Origin: Denitratisoma oestradiolicum | Lineage (GTDB): Bacteria > Pseudomonadota > Gammaproteobacteria > Burkholderiales > Rhodocyclaceae | Assembly (NCBI RefSeq): GCF_902813185.1 | Contig: NZ_LR778301.1 | Coordinates: forward strand, 3,080,001 to 3,144,000 | DNA length: 64,000 nucleotides | Direction of reading: 5' to 3' | In this document: piece after piece, positions 25,541 through 35,192 of the stretch | Layout of the letters: each line of letters starts with the position of its first letter | Position numbering within the stretch: position 1 is the stretch's first letter | Notes under the pieces: generated by a model | Seen by the model: the letters and a program-made list of their open reading frames with translations, nothing else | Databases searched by the model: none | What the model was told of the DNA's origin: nothing | Position numbers and translations under genes: made by a program

Positions 25541-26446
25541 TCAGCTCTTGTCGTTCTTGCGCTCGGCCTGGTGGGCTTCGTACTCCTCCAGCAGTTGCTG
25601 GCGCATCTCGGCTTCCCGCTGGCGGATGGACCAGAATTCGGCCTTGCGCTTCTCGACGAAGGCAGCGCCGCCTTCCTTGCCCTCGGGCATGTCGAACCAG
25701 TCCGGATACAGGGCAGCGGAGGTGACGCAGGATTCCTTGTAACCGTCCATTTCCTGGTCGAAGGCTGCCTTCAGCACCTCCAGGCAGCCTGGGCTGACAG
25801 AGAGCAGTTCCTGACACCACTGATCCACCTCGGCCTCCAGCTGTTCCAGGGGCACCACGGTGTTGATCAGGCCCATGGCCAGGGCTTCGGGAGCCTTGTA
25901 CTTGCGGCACAGCATCCACATTTCGCGGGCCTTCTTGGCCCCCACCACCTTGGTCAGGTAGGGCACGAAGAAGCCGTCCGCGGGAGACGATACCCGGGGG
26001 CCGGCCTGGCCGAAGATGGCGTTGTCGGCGGCAATGGTGAAGTCACAACAATAGGCCATGTGATTGTGGCCGGCGATGCAGTAGCCCTGGACCTGGGCGA
26101 TGATGGGCTTCCGCGACATGCGCATCAGGCGGTTGTGGGGATAGCGGTTGTAGAAGGCTTCCCGCAGGCCCCAGCGCTCCCAATCCACATCGCCACCGGC
26201 GCCGAAGTGCTTGCCCTTGGCCGCCACCACGATCACGCCGATGGAGGGATCATGGTTGGCGTCGTAGAAGGCCCGGAACATCTCGTCCACCGTGGACAGG
26301 GTCAGGGTGTTCATCTTTTCCGGCTTGTTCAGGCTGATCCGCGCCACGCCGCCGCCCAGCACCTGATGGTGCTTCTTTTCGTAAATGATCTCCTTGAAGT
26401 TATCCAGGCCCTCGCCCGTCACTCCACTCCAGTCACTCCAGCTCAT
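25541..26446 (-). CDS. Crotonase-family enzyme of the MenB/BadI type
   Basis: 301 residues. The middle region Q-G-Y-C-I-A-G-H-N-H-M-A-Y-C-C-D-F, then A-I-F-G-Q-A-G-P-R and G-A-K-K-A-R-E-M-W-M-L-C-R near 180, resembles naphthoate synthase and 2-ketocyclohexanecarboxyl-CoA hydrolase more than plain hydratases. Such enzymes make or open carbocyclic rings next to a CoA ester. A ring-opening hydrolase would suit a steroid-ring or alicyclic pathway. The C-terminus has a charged extension. It lies 15 bp before the thiolase-like gene in the operon. Confidence 0.82.
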   Translation of the reverse strand: MSWSDWSGVTGEGLDNFKEIIYEKKHHQVLGGGVARISLNKPEKMNTLTLSTVDEMFRAFYDANHDPSIGVIVVAAKGKHFGAGGDVDWERWGLREAFYNRYPHNRLMRMSRKPIIAQVQGYCIAGHNHMAYCCDFTIAADNAIFGQAGPRVSSPADGFFVPYLTKVVGAKKAREMWMLCRKYKAPEALAMGLINTVVPLEQLEAEVDQWCQELLSVSPGCLEVLKAAFDQEMDGYKESCVTSAALYPDWFDMPEGKEGGAAFVEKRKAEFWSIRQREAEMRQQLLEEYEAHQAERKNDKS

Positions 26447-26493
26447 GGTTTTCCTTTATCGGTTTTCTTGAATCAGATGCGGGAGGCTGCATT

Positions 26494-26532
26494 CCCCCTC
26501 CCCCAGCCCCTCTCCCGCAAGCGGGCGAGGGG
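26494..26532. repeat. REP-like GC-rich hairpin
   Basis: A C-rich lead-in is followed by CCCCTCTCCCGC and its near-complement GCGGGCGAGGGG (one mismatch), with a two-base loop. It lies between a crotonase gene and a CoA-transferase gene. Its layout resembles dispersed REP-type elements of betaproteobacteria; a similar C-rich hairpin occurs at 51354. A role in mRNA stability or termination is possible. Confidence 0.55.
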
Positions 26533-26552
26533 CGTGCGCCGCTACGCGGCGG

Positions 26553-27764
26553 TTACGGAATTGCGCCCTTGGCCTTCAGGGCCTCGATTTCTTCCCACTC
26601 GTAGCCCAGCAGTTCCATCATCAGGATCTCGGTGTCCTGACCCAACTGGGGACCCAGGCTATTCACTTCGCCCGGCGTCTTCGACAGGGTCACCGGCAGG
26701 CCCCGCACCTCCACTTCCCGCTGCACTTCCTCACAGTAGGTCTTCAGGAAATACTGGTTCTGCCAGGCCTGTTCGTCCTTGATCACGTCCGCCAGGTTGT
26801 TGATGGGGCTCGCCACCAGGTCTTCGGCCTTCAGGGCCGCCACCAGGCCGGCATGGTCGAATTTCAGGGTATGGGCCTCGATCACCTCGATCAGCGCCTC
26901 GTTGTGCTGGCGCCGGCTCTCCGCCGTGGCGAAGCGGCCATCCCTGGCCATGTCGTCGGCCTTCAGAGCCCTGCACAGGGCCGCAAAACGAACGTCCTCG
27001 TTCTTCTCGCACAGATAGACCCACTTGCCCGAGGTGGGGTAGAGATTCCACAGGGGGTTCTCCACCTGCTTGCGGGAATGCTGGAGCGCCGCATCCTTGT
27101 TGCCCGCCAGGAAGGACTGCAGATAAGGCGCCGCCAGGTAGAGCTGAGCCCCGTACAGGGAAGCGTCGAGGAACTGCCCCTGACCGGTGCGTTTCCTCTG
27201 GTACAGCGCCAGCATGATGCCCAGGGCAGACATGATGCCACCGTAGGCGTCGCCGGAACCCATGCCCAAGTAGATCGGTGGCTGGCCCGGCTCGCCCAGC
27301 CGTGCCATGGCGCCTGTCAGGGCCTGCACTGTCATGTCGAAGGAGGGCTTGGACACGCCGCCGAAACGGCCGTAGCCGGTGTTCGTCGCGTAGATCAGCT
27401 TTGGATTGATGGACGACAGTTTCTCGTAGGAGAGGCCCCAGCCGTTCAGCATCTCCGGCGCCAGATTGGACAGGAAGACATCGGACTTCTCCACCATGCG
27501 GTAAAGAATCTCCTGGCCCTCGGGCTTCTTCAAGTCGATGGCGATACTCTTCTTGTTGCGGTTGATCACCAGGAAGTACTGGTTCCAGTCCCCCACTTCC
27601 AGGGACTTGATGCTGCGCACGCCGCGCCCCTGGTCGCCCCCCTGGGGCCGCTCCACCTTGATCACGTCGGCGCCGAAGTCCGCCAGGTACTGGGCCGACA
27701 CCGGCCCCTGAAACCAGACGGTCAGATCAATGACACGGATGCCGTCCAATGCTTTCTTTGCCAT
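26553..27764 (-). CDS. Class III CoA-transferase (CaiB/BaiF), copy 5
   Basis: 403 residues: G-I-R-V-I-D-L-T-V-W-F-Q-G-P at the N-terminus, D-V-F-L-S-N-L-A-P-E, the catalytic Asp in M-G-S-G-D-A-Y-G-G, then K-R-T-G-Q-G-Q-F-L-D-A-S. It is followed upstream, 19 bp away, by a CoA-transferase-like gene lacking this Asp, so the two probably form a heteromer in which this chain is the active one. Substrate unknown. Confidence 0.88.
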   Translation of the reverse strand: MAKKALDGIRVIDLTVWFQGPVSAQYLADFGADVIKVERPQGGDQGRGVRSIKSLEVGDWNQYFLVINRNKKSIAIDLKKPEGQEILYRMVEKSDVFLSNLAPEMLNGWGLSYEKLSSINPKLIYATNTGYGRFGGVSKPSFDMTVQALTGAMARLGEPGQPPIYLGMGSGDAYGGIMSALGIMLALYQRKRTGQGQFLDASLYGAQLYLAAPYLQSFLAGNKDAALQHSRKQVENPLWNLYPTSGKWVYLCEKNEDVRFAALCRALKADDMARDGRFATAESRRQHNEALIEVIEAHTLKFDHAGLVAALKAEDLVASPINNLADVIKDEQAWQNQYFLKTYCEEVQREVEVRGLPVTLSKTPGEVNSLGPQLGQDTEILMMELLGYEWEEIEALKAKGAIP

Positions 27765-27783
27765 GTTGCGTTTTCCTCCCTGC

Positions 27784-28968
27784 TCAGGCCACGACGCCCG
27801 AGGACGTCAGCTGGTAGATGGCGTCTTCGCTGTAACCCAGCACTTCGCTCAAGACCTGGGCGCTGTGCTGGCCAACGCAGGGCGCCAGGCGCTCCAGTCG
27901 GGCAGGGCTTGCGCTCATGAAGATGGGGAAGCCCAGGCTCTTCACCTTGCCATGGCTGGGATGATCCAGTTCCATGATGTAACGATTGGCCAGCACCTGG
28001 GGATCGTTGGCCGGGTAGTCGAACTGTTCGATCACGTCCGCCGACATCTGATTTTCCATGAAGGCAGCGCGCCAGTAGCTCCCCGGCTGCTTCTGGAAAG
28101 CCGCTTCCAGCGCCTGAATCAGAGCCAGGCGGTTGATCTCGGTGCGCTTGTCGTGGCTGTCGAAACGGGGATCATCGGTGGCAATGCCCACCATGGCCGA
28201 AAACACCGGCCACCAGCGGTCGGTATCGGGCATGGTCAGGGTGACCCAGCGACCATCGGAACTCGGGTAGAGGGATCCGGACATGGGATTGGAAACATCC
28301 AGGCGCGAAATGGGGTTCAGCAGCCGATCCCCCTTGCCGATGGCCAGGAAGGCCTGGAGGTCCAAGGCCGCGCCATACATATTGGCGCCGAACAGGGACA
28401 CATCCACGGTCTGGCCTTCGCCGCTATCCAGGCGGTGGGTCAGTGCCGTGACGATACCAAAGGCCAGCATCACGGTGGCGTGCATGGCGCCGGCCCCGGT
28501 ATACACGGGAGGCTGCCCCGGCTGCTGCAGAATGGGCATCATCCCGGTACGCGCCGCCGCCAACTCATCGATGGCTGGCAGATCAGCGTCCGGGCCCACC
28601 GGGCCAAAACCGGAGAGCCGACCGTAGATCAGCCCGGGGTTAAGCACCACGGCACTGTCGTAATCCAGCCCCAGGGCTGCCAGTTCATCCCGCTGCCAGT
28701 CGGTGACGATGACATCCGCCTTGGCAATGAGCTCCTTGAGCAGGGCTTGCCCCCGTTCGCTCCTGGGCTCCAGGGCCAGGCTTTCCTTGTTGCGGTGAAT
28801 CAGGTCGGCTTCATGGTTCCAGCCCGCTGGCCGGTCTTCCGCCACCCGGGGCAGCAGGTCCAGGCGGATCACCCGGGCACCAAAGTCCGCCAGGAAGGCG
28901 GCCGACAGGGCCGTGCAGAACTGCCGGCCCAGGTCCAGTACGATGACGTCTTCAAGCGCTCGGCTCAT
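27784..28968 (-). CDS. Class III CoA-transferase-like protein lacking the catalytic aspartate, copy 6
   Basis: 394 residues with the CaiB/BaiF fold: D-V-I-V-L-D-L-G-R-Q-F at the start, D-V-I-V-T-D-W-Q, and the D-S-G-E-G-Q-T-V-D-V-S block. The catalytic position reads Y-T-G-A-G-A-M-H-A-T, so alanine replaces aspartate. It is directly upstream of, and probably paired with, the Asp-containing copy at 26553. First gene of the catabolic transcript; the 250 bp upstream hold no gene and no clear promoter that I can see. Confidence 0.83.
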   Translation of the reverse strand: MSRALEDVIVLDLGRQFCTALSAAFLADFGARVIRLDLLPRVAEDRPAGWNHEADLIHRNKESLALEPRSERGQALLKELIAKADVIVTDWQRDELAALGLDYDSAVVLNPGLIYGRLSGFGPVGPDADLPAIDELAAARTGMMPILQQPGQPPVYTGAGAMHATVMLAFGIVTALTHRLDSGEGQTVDVSLFGANMYGAALDLQAFLAIGKGDRLLNPISRLDVSNPMSGSLYPSSDGRWVTLTMPDTDRWWPVFSAMVGIATDDPRFDSHDKRTEINRLALIQALEAAFQKQPGSYWRAAFMENQMSADVIEQFDYPANDPQVLANRYIMELDHPSHGKVKSLGFPIFMSASPARLERLAPCVGQHSAQVLSEVLGYSEDAIYQLTSSGVVA

Positions 28969-29218
28969 CGTGTCTCCTCAGGGATAAGAGCATTCGGTCT
29001 TTTGCATTGTCCGGGCTTCCGGTTTCTGTCCTTGGCGGACTCCGAAACTCCATCGACAAGTCAGACTTGCCTGGGTTTTGCCCTTCGAAACAGCAGGGAA
29101 GAATAACGCCACTCCCCCGCCATCACAATCAACGCCTCGTCCCACAGCGAATCAATTCCGGCCAGGAGAGGCTCTTTTTGGGACGAAATACCGAGGGGTT
29201 CCCCTTCTCCGGGGAAGA

Positions 29219-30193
29219 CTAGCCGAGCTGGCGACTCATTTTCACCATGTCGGCGAGAAGGCGATTCTCCTTGAGCATGTGCCGACGGGAAAGAGCGAGA
29301 GCGATTTGCGCCTTCAGCTCGAAGTCGGTCCAGGGCTTGGCGATATAGGCAAAAATTCTGGCGGAACCGATGGCCTTGACCAGGTCGGCCTCCCCGATCT
29401 GCCCGCTGACAAGGATGCGGGTACAGTCGGGACGCAGGTCGGAAAATCGTTCCAGCAATTCGATTCCGTCCATTTCAGGCATCCGGTAATCGGCGACGAT
29501 GCATGAGAAATCGGTGGTTTCCGCCATTCTGAGGGCTTGACGCGGCGAGGTCGTCACCTGGACATTGATCTGGTCCTCCTGGAGCTGAGTGCCCGAGGCC
29601 TGGCCGATTTCCGTACGAATCGCAGCAAATAGGTCATCCCGCTTGGAATGATGGGTCAGCACACGGGACAAGCTACTCAGTACCTGCGGATCGTCGTCCA
29701 CAATCAGCAATTGCTCCACCACCCGCTCAGGCTCCAGTGGCGACTGGATCTGATTGCCGCGCACCAGTTCGGCCAGGCGCTTGTGCTCGATCAGGGTGGC
29801 GAAGTAATCCAGGGCCTGTGCCACCGAACCTTTCAGATAATAGTCGTGCCAGGGCTTGGGAACGAAGCGGTAGATATGGGTTTCATTGATCATGCGAACC
29901 AGACCATCCATGTCGGTCTGGCCACTCAACACGATGCGGGCGCAATCGGGCTGAACTTGCGCCAAGGCCTTGAGAAAGGCCAGACCATCCATGGCTGGCA
30001 TGCGGTAGTCGCTGATCACCACGTCGAAAGTCTGCTCCCCGGCGCGGGCCAGGGCCAGGGTGGGATCGGTGAAACCCTCCACCTCGTAGCGGTAGCGCAC
30101 AAAGGGGGGGGAACTCAGTTCCCGGCGTACGGCATTGACGATATTGGGTTCATCATCGACCACCAGTATCCGGCGGAGCTGTTTTTCCTGCAT
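29219..30193 (-). CDS. Response regulator with two receiver domains
   Basis: 324 residues built from two REC domains and no output domain. REC1 (about 8-130) has V-V-D-D-E-P and the phospho-acceptor in I-S-D-Y-R-M-P-A-M-D-G. REC2 (about 160-305) has I-V-D-D-D-P and V-A-D-Y-R-M-P-E-M-D-G. Both keep the conserved K-P-W lysine. Such proteins relay phosphate or steer a partner enzyme. It follows the histidine kinase gene by about 36 bp and shares the K-P-W signature with the C-terminal REC of the GGDEF-EAL protein, suggesting one phosphorelay. Confidence 0.88.
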   Translation of the reverse strand: MQEKQLRRILVVDDEPNIVNAVRRELSSPPFVRYRYEVEGFTDPTLALARAGEQTFDVVISDYRMPAMDGLAFLKALAQVQPDCARIVLSGQTDMDGLVRMINETHIYRFVPKPWHDYYLKGSVAQALDYFATLIEHKRLAELVRGNQIQSPLEPERVVEQLLIVDDDPQVLSSLSRVLTHHSKRDDLFAAIRTEIGQASGTQLQEDQINVQVTTSPRQALRMAETTDFSCIVADYRMPEMDGIELLERFSDLRPDCTRILVSGQIGEADLVKAIGSARIFAYIAKPWTDFELKAQIALALSRRHMLKENRLLADMVKMSRQLG

Positions 30194-30229
30194 GGCTAAT
30201 CTCCTTGGCCTCCCGTCCTGGGACGGCCT

Positions 30230-32038
30230 TCACACTTGCGTCGCTTGACCTTGGACGGGCTCGATGGGCAACCAGACCCGAAATACCGTGCCCTTGCCAG
30301 GCTCGCTCCTGACCTCGATGCGCCCCTGGTGTTTCTGAACGATGCTGTAGGAGACCGACAAGCCCAGGCCGGTCCCCTTGCCCACGGGCTTGGTGGTGAA
30401 AAAGGGATCGAAAATCCGCGTCAGGTTTTCCGGCGAGATGCCGCTCCCGTTGTCCTCCACCTCGACCCAGACCATCCTGCCCTCCCGCCCCGTGCGCAGG
30501 ATAACGATGCCCTTGTTCTCGATGGCATGAGCGGCATTCACCAGCAGGTTCATGAACACCTGATTGAGCTGGGACGGCAGGCAATATATCTGGGGCAGGT
30601 CGCCATAGGCCTTTTCCACCGTAGTCTTGTACTTGAGTTCGTTCCAGACAATGTTGAGGGTACTGTCCAAGCCCTCATGGATATCCGTCCATTGCCATTC
30701 GTCCTCGGCACCCACCCGGGAAAAGTCCTTCAGGTCCTGGACGATCTTGCGTACCCGGCCGACTCCCTCCCGGGACTCGGCCAGCAGGGAGACGACATCC
30801 CGTTTGAGGTAGCCGATGTCCAGTTCCTCCCGCAGGCGCCGCACCGCGTCCCGCGTCGTCGCCTCCATGGCCGGCTCCGCCTTTTCGTAGACATCCAGCA
30901 TGGTGACAAAATCATGCAGATATTTTTCCAGGGAGCTGATGTTGGAGATCACATAGCCCACCGGGTTGTTGATCTCATGGGCCACGCCGGCAGCCAATTG
31001 GCCGATGGAAGCCATTTTTTCCGATTGCAACACCTGGATGTGGGCATCCTCCAGTTTCTTGTTGAGGGCGACCAGATCGCGCACGTGGGCATCGGCGATC
31101 ACCTGTAGTCGCCTGCGCTCGGTAATGTCCCTGACCACTGTCAACAGAAAAGTCTGCCCGCCGATGGTGACCAGACGGACACTGCCATCGACCCAGAACA
31201 GCTCCCCCCCGAAGCGGCGGGCCTGCCATTCGAAATTCTGGGGGATACCGGAGCGAACGGCGGCGAGCATGGCCTGGACCTCCGCTGTGGAATGGGGAGA
31301 AATATTCTCGATCAGATCGTCGAAACGAAGATTGAGGAAGACCTCTCGACCATAACCGTACATTCCCATGGCGGAGGCATTGACCTCCACGATGGCACCG
31401 TTCTCGTCGTGAAGAAAAATCGCCTCGCTGACGGTATTGAGGATGGTCTGTACCTTTTCCAGGCTGGTGGCCAGGGCGCGCTCGATGCGGGCACTATGGG
31501 CGATATGCCACAAGCTGTTGCCGATCAGTTGCAGGGTATCGACATCGAAATCGCCGTAGTTGCTGTCCTTGTTGCCGACGCCGAGAATCATGCGCACCTT
31601 GTCGCTCTCGATCACTGGTATCGCAATCAGCCGCTTCATTTCCACATGACCCGCCGGGATACCATTGTGATCCTTGGCCGAGGCATAATCGTTGCAGACC
31701 AGGGGGCGGCGGCTATGGAAGCAGGCCGCCCAGATGCCGGCCTGCCCGAGGGGATAATGAGATTCGCAGACGGTATCGTAATGGGCCAGGGCACCGGCGG
31801 TCCAGGTCACGAGCTCCAGCGTTTCCTGGTCCTCATTGACGAAGTGCAGGAAACCCATGGTGCTGTGGGTCAGCCGCTCGGCGGCTTCCAGACCGAAGGT
31901 GAGGAACTCCCGTTCCGGCAGGCGATTGCCCTGCTCGTTGATGGCCAGCATGGCCGTCACTCGTGCCGCCATGATCTGGCGGATGTCCGCCGCGGCGCGT
32001 CGGTCTGCCGTTTCGCTCCGCTGCTCAGGATCAAACAT
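30230..32038 (-). CDS. Sensor histidine kinase, GAF-PAS-HisKA-HATPase
   Basis: 602 residues. A GAF domain (about 30-190, with G-V-G-N-K-D-S-N-Y) is followed by a PAS domain (about 200-320), a coiled stretch and the phospho-accepting helix G-V-A-H-E-I-N-N-P near 355. The ATPase has [16 protein letters not shown] and G-T-G-L-G-L-S. No membrane segment is seen, so it is cytoplasmic and likely senses a small ligand through GAF. Its start overlaps the end of the GGDEF-EAL gene by eight bases, so the two are coupled. Confidence 0.9.
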   Translation of the reverse strand: MFDPEQRSETADRRAAADIRQIMAARVTAMLAINEQGNRLPEREFLTFGLEAAERLTHSTMGFLHFVNEDQETLELVTWTAGALAHYDTVCESHYPLGQAGIWAACFHSRRPLVCNDYASAKDHNGIPAGHVEMKRLIAIPVIESDKVRMILGVGNKDSNYGDFDVDTLQLIGNSLWHIAHSARIERALATSLEKVQTILNTVSEAIFLHDENGAIVEVNASAMGMYGYGREVFLNLRFDDLIENISPHSTAEVQAMLAAVRSGIPQNFEWQARRFGGELFWVDGSVRLVTIGGQTFLLTVVRDITERRRLQVIADAHVRDLVALNKKLEDAHIQVLQSEKMASIGQLAAGVAHEINNPVGYVISNISSLEKYLHDFVTMLDVYEKAEPAMEATTRDAVRRLREELDIGYLKRDVVSLLAESREGVGRVRKIVQDLKDFSRVGAEDEWQWTDIHEGLDSTLNIVWNELKYKTTVEKAYGDLPQIYCLPSQLNQVFMNLLVNAAHAIENKGIVILRTGREGRMVWVEVEDNGSGISPENLTRIFDPFFTTKPVGKGTGLGLSVSYSIVQKHQGRIEVRSEPGKGTVFRVWLPIEPVQGQATQV

Positions 32039-34679
32039 GCCCTCCCCCTTCCCCAGTTTGTTCTCCAGGATGGGACTGGCGACGGGACTCTTGATGACGA
32101 AAGGCCTCGCGTACCGTATCCAGCAACTCGGTTTCGTCCCAGGGTTTGGTCAGGAAACTGAACAGCTCCCCCCGATTGACGGCGCTGGTGACTGCCGCCA
32201 GATCGGTATAACCCGAGAGCATGATGCGCACCATATTGGGGTAAAGCTCCCGAGCCCTGCCCAGGAACTCGGCGCCGCTCATTTCCGGCATCCTTGCATC
32301 GGAAATCACCACGCCTGCCTCATGGCTGGCCAGGAGATTGAGTGCCTCCATGCCGCCTCCGGCGGTAAGCAGGTGGTAACCTTCGCGCCGGAACAGCCGC
32401 TTCAGGGCAGACAACACGCCCGGTTCGTCATCCACCAGCAGCAAAGTGCGTTGCGGCAGCCGCGACGTGGATGAAAATTCCAACTTCCTGCGCTGGCGCA
32501 GCATGGCTTCGAACTCCGCTGCAGGCAGGGCCTTGCTGAAATAAAAGCCCTGCATTTCATCGCAGTCCCGCGCCCGCAGGAAGTTGAGCTGGGCCTCGGT
32601 TTCCACGCCCTCGGCAATGGCCAGCATCTTGAGGCTGTGAGCCAGAGAGATGATTGCCAAGGCGATGGCGGCGCTGTTGGCATCATGGATGATGTCGCGG
32701 ACGAAGGACTGGTCGATCTTCAATCGATCCACGGAAAAACGCTTGAGGTAGTTGAGGGACGAAAAGCCGGTGCCGAAGTCGTCTATCGTCAGAGCGATGG
32801 ACAGGCCCTTGAGCCTCTCCGTGGCATGGACGAAGGCTTCGGCGTCGGCCATCACCGCGCTTTCGGTGAGTTCCAGTTCCAGACAGGCCGGCGGCAGGCC
32901 GGTCTCCTCCAGGATGGAACCTGCCAGAAGCACTATGTCCTGGGCGGCGAACTGCCGGGCCGAAAGATTGACAGCGACTTTCACCGTCGGCAGACCTCCT
33001 GCCTGCCAGGCCTTGTTCTGCCGGCAGGCATTGCGCAGCACCCACTCACCGAGGGGCACGATCAGTCCGCATTCCTCGGCCAGGGGAATGAATTCACCGG
33101 GCATCACCAAACCCCGCTCCGGATGCTGCCAGCGCACCAGGGCCTCGGCGCCGATGATCTCGCCGGTGCGCAGGCTCAACAGGGGCTGATAGTGCACTAC
33201 CAGTTCGTCGTTATCAATGGCCCGGCGCAGGCCGTTCTCCAGTTCCAGCCGTTCCAGCGAACGGGCATTCATTTCCGCGGCGTAGAAATGAAAGCGATCG
33301 CCCCCCGCACCCTTGGCCTTGTACATGGCCGCCATCGCGTTCTTGAGCAGAACCTCGACGCTCTCCCCGTCCCGGGGGAACAGAGCGATGCCGATGCTGC
33401 CGGTCAGGAAAAACTCCCGTTCGTCGATGAGAAACGGCTTGGACAGGGATTGCAGCATCTGCTGGGCCAGAGGCACCGCCGCCGACTCCGTAACCTCGGC
33501 CACCAGAACGAACTCGTCTCCCTCGATACGGGCCAGGGTATGCTGATTCTCGGCGGCACCCCGCAGGCGCAGCGCGGCCTCGCGCAATACCTGATTGCCC
33601 GCCCCATGGCCCAGGCTGTCATTGATGCCCTTGAAGCGGTCAAGATTGAGGACCAGCACCGCCACGCCATCCCCCTGGCTGCGCTGACAGGCGTGGGTCA
33701 GACGGTCGTTGAGCAGATTGCGGTTGGGCAACTGGGTCAGGTCGTCATAGTTGGACTTGTGCTCCAGTTGCTCCAGGTAACGCTTGCGTTCGCTGATGTC
33801 CTGCAAGGTGATCACGGCTCCCCGCAGACTGCCTTCCTCCAGGATCGGCGTGCAGGAGTATTCCACGGCCAGAGGACTGCCATCCTGGCGCCACAACAGG
33901 GTCTCCTTGCCTTCCACAACGACGCCTTCCTGATAGGCGGTCCGGATGGAAAAGTCCTCTCCTGCCTGCCTTCCGCCTTCCTGTCCCGGCGGGAAGAGGA
34001 CTTCCTGCACCTGCCGGCCACGTAAGTCCTCCCGCCCATACCCCAGCAGGGTTGCCGCGGCCGGATTGGCGAAATTGATGATGCCCCCGCCATCGACGCC
34101 GAAGATGCCCTCCGCCGCCGAGGCCAGGATCAGCTCCCGCTGGTGATTCAGCAGGGCCTGGGTCCGCTCGCTTTCATCCTGAATCCGGCGATTTTCCGCC
34201 ATGCGCCGGACCACCTCGGCCTCCAGGAAGGCATTCTGGTCCCGCAACCAGTCCCGGGCCTGCCTGGCTTCCAACTGGGTGCGCACCCGCGCCAGCACCA
34301 CCTCCGGCTCGATCGGCTTGACGATGTAGTCGGCCGCCCCCATGTGCAAACCGCGAACCACATCCTGGGCCTGATTGAGGGCAGTGAGAAAGATCACCGG
34401 GATGGCGGCCGTGGCCTCGTTGGCACGAAGCTGCTGAAAGACCTCGTAGCCATCCATGCCCGGCATCATCAGGTCCAGCAGGATCAAGTCGGGAAGGGGA
34501 GCAAGAGCCGCATAGCGCAGTGCAGCGGCCCCCGAGCGGGCCACCCGGACGGTATACCCCGCATTCCGTAGCAGGCTGCCCAGCACCATGAGGTTCTCGG
34601 GTACATCGTCCACCACCAGCAAGGTCGTACCCGCCAGCGAGGCCACGGCTGATTGGTTCATACCATCACTGTCGCCCAT
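32031..34679 (-). CDS. REC-PAS-GGDEF-EAL-REC cyclic-di-GMP regulator
   Basis: 882 residues. An N-terminal REC (D-L-M-M-P-G-M-D-G) and a PAS domain with a K-E-T-L-L-W-R-Q-D-G segment precede a GGDEF domain whose signature reads R-I-E-G-D-E-F, with Glu in place of the first Gly. An intact EAL domain follows (G-A-E-A-L-V-R-W; D-D-F-G-T-G-F-S-S; E-G-V-E-T), then a C-terminal REC (S-D-A-R-M-P-E-M; T-K-P-W). It probably acts mainly as a c-di-GMP phosphodiesterase controlled at both ends. ATG 34679 was chosen because AAGGAAA precedes it; ATGs at 34709 and 34661 are alternatives. Confidence 0.87.
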   Translation of the reverse strand: MGDSDGMNQSAVASLAGTTLLVVDDVPENLMVLGSLLRNAGYTVRVARSGAAALRYAALAPLPDLILLDLMMPGMDGYEVFQQLRANEATAAIPVIFLTALNQAQDVVRGLHMGAADYIVKPIEPEVVLARVRTQLEARQARDWLRDQNAFLEAEVVRRMAENRRIQDESERTQALLNHQRELILASAAEGIFGVDGGGIINFANPAAATLLGYGREDLRGRQVQEVLFPPGQEGGRQAGEDFSIRTAYQEGVVVEGKETLLWRQDGSPLAVEYSCTPILEEGSLRGAVITLQDISERKRYLEQLEHKSNYDDLTQLPNRNLLNDRLTHACQRSQGDGVAVLVLNLDRFKGINDSLGHGAGNQVLREAALRLRGAAENQHTLARIEGDEFVLVAEVTESAAVPLAQQMLQSLSKPFLIDEREFFLTGSIGIALFPRDGESVEVLLKNAMAAMYKAKGAGGDRFHFYAAEMNARSLERLELENGLRRAIDNDELVVHYQPLLSLRTGEIIGAEALVRWQHPERGLVMPGEFIPLAEECGLIVPLGEWVLRNACRQNKAWQAGGLPTVKVAVNLSARQFAAQDIVLLAGSILEETGLPPACLELELTESAVMADAEAFVHATERLKGLSIALTIDDFGTGFSSLNYLKRFSVDRLKIDQSFVRDIIHDANSAAIALAIISLAHSLKMLAIAEGVETEAQLNFLRARDCDEMQGFYFSKALPAAEFEAMLRQRRKLEFSSTSRLPQRTLLLVDDEPGVLSALKRLFRREGYHLLTAGGGMEALNLLASHEAGVVISDARMPEMSGAEFLGRARELYPNMVRIMLSGYTDLAAVTSAVNRGELFSFLTKPWDETELLDTVREAFRHQESRRQSHPGEQTGEGGGHV

Positions 34680-34751
34680 GAAGCGTTTCCTTCCCGATGG
34701 TTGATCCATGGCTGAATCAGATTCAGCGCCCCGGTTTCCGGGCTTGCCCAA

Positions 34752-35183
34752 TCAGGGCTTTTTGACCCATTCCCCCTGGTCATTCTGTATCCACCAACCG
34801 GCGCGCATCTCCCCTTGCCAACGCCGGGTCAGTTGCGCGCGGATGCGGGACATGGCATCGCGCCTGCCGTTGGCATCGGCGACAGCCTGGGCCATGGAAT
34901 CCCGGTCATGGTTTTCCGCGTCGATCAGTTTTTCGGCGATCTGGCGCTGGGCCAGGGTCAACTTGTCGCCGATACCTGGCCTGATCGCGACCATGCCTTG
35001 GTTGTTCACACCCATGATGCCCGGCTGGTAAAAACGGATCAAGCGCGAGAAGCGCTGGGCCATGGCATGATGGGTGACGACGATGGGTGGCGTGCCCATG
35101 TCGTAGTTGATGCCGTCGACGGTCTCGGCCCGGGCCGAGGCCAGGGTCGCCAGGAACAGCAGAGCGGTCAATGCATGCCTCAT
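34752..35183 (-). CDS. Small exported protein, DUF1318/YdbL-like
   Basis: 143 residues with a signal peptide cleaved near A-S-A-R-A. The mature part has F-Y-Q-P-G-I-M-G, then a helix with A-D-A-N-G-R-R-D-A-M, and a C-terminal A-G-W-W-I-Q-N-D-Q-G-E-W-V. That order resembles YdbL/DUF1318 proteins, whose function is not settled. It starts 9 bp after the SCO1 gene and ends about 70 bp before the GGDEF-EAL start. The family call is tentative. Confidence 0.6.
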   Translation of the reverse strand: MRHALTALLFLATLASARAETVDGINYDMGTPPIVVTHHAMAQRFSRLIRFYQPGIMGVNNQGMVAIRPGIGDKLTLAQRQIAEKLIDAENHDRDSMAQAVADANGRRDAMSRIRAQLTRRWQGEMRAGWWIQNDQGEWVKKP

Positions 35184-35192
35184 GAAATTCTC

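Noticed and set aside
25527..25919. N-terminal extension of the thiolase-like gene
   Set aside because: It overlaps the crotonase gene in another frame and has no thiolase sequence.
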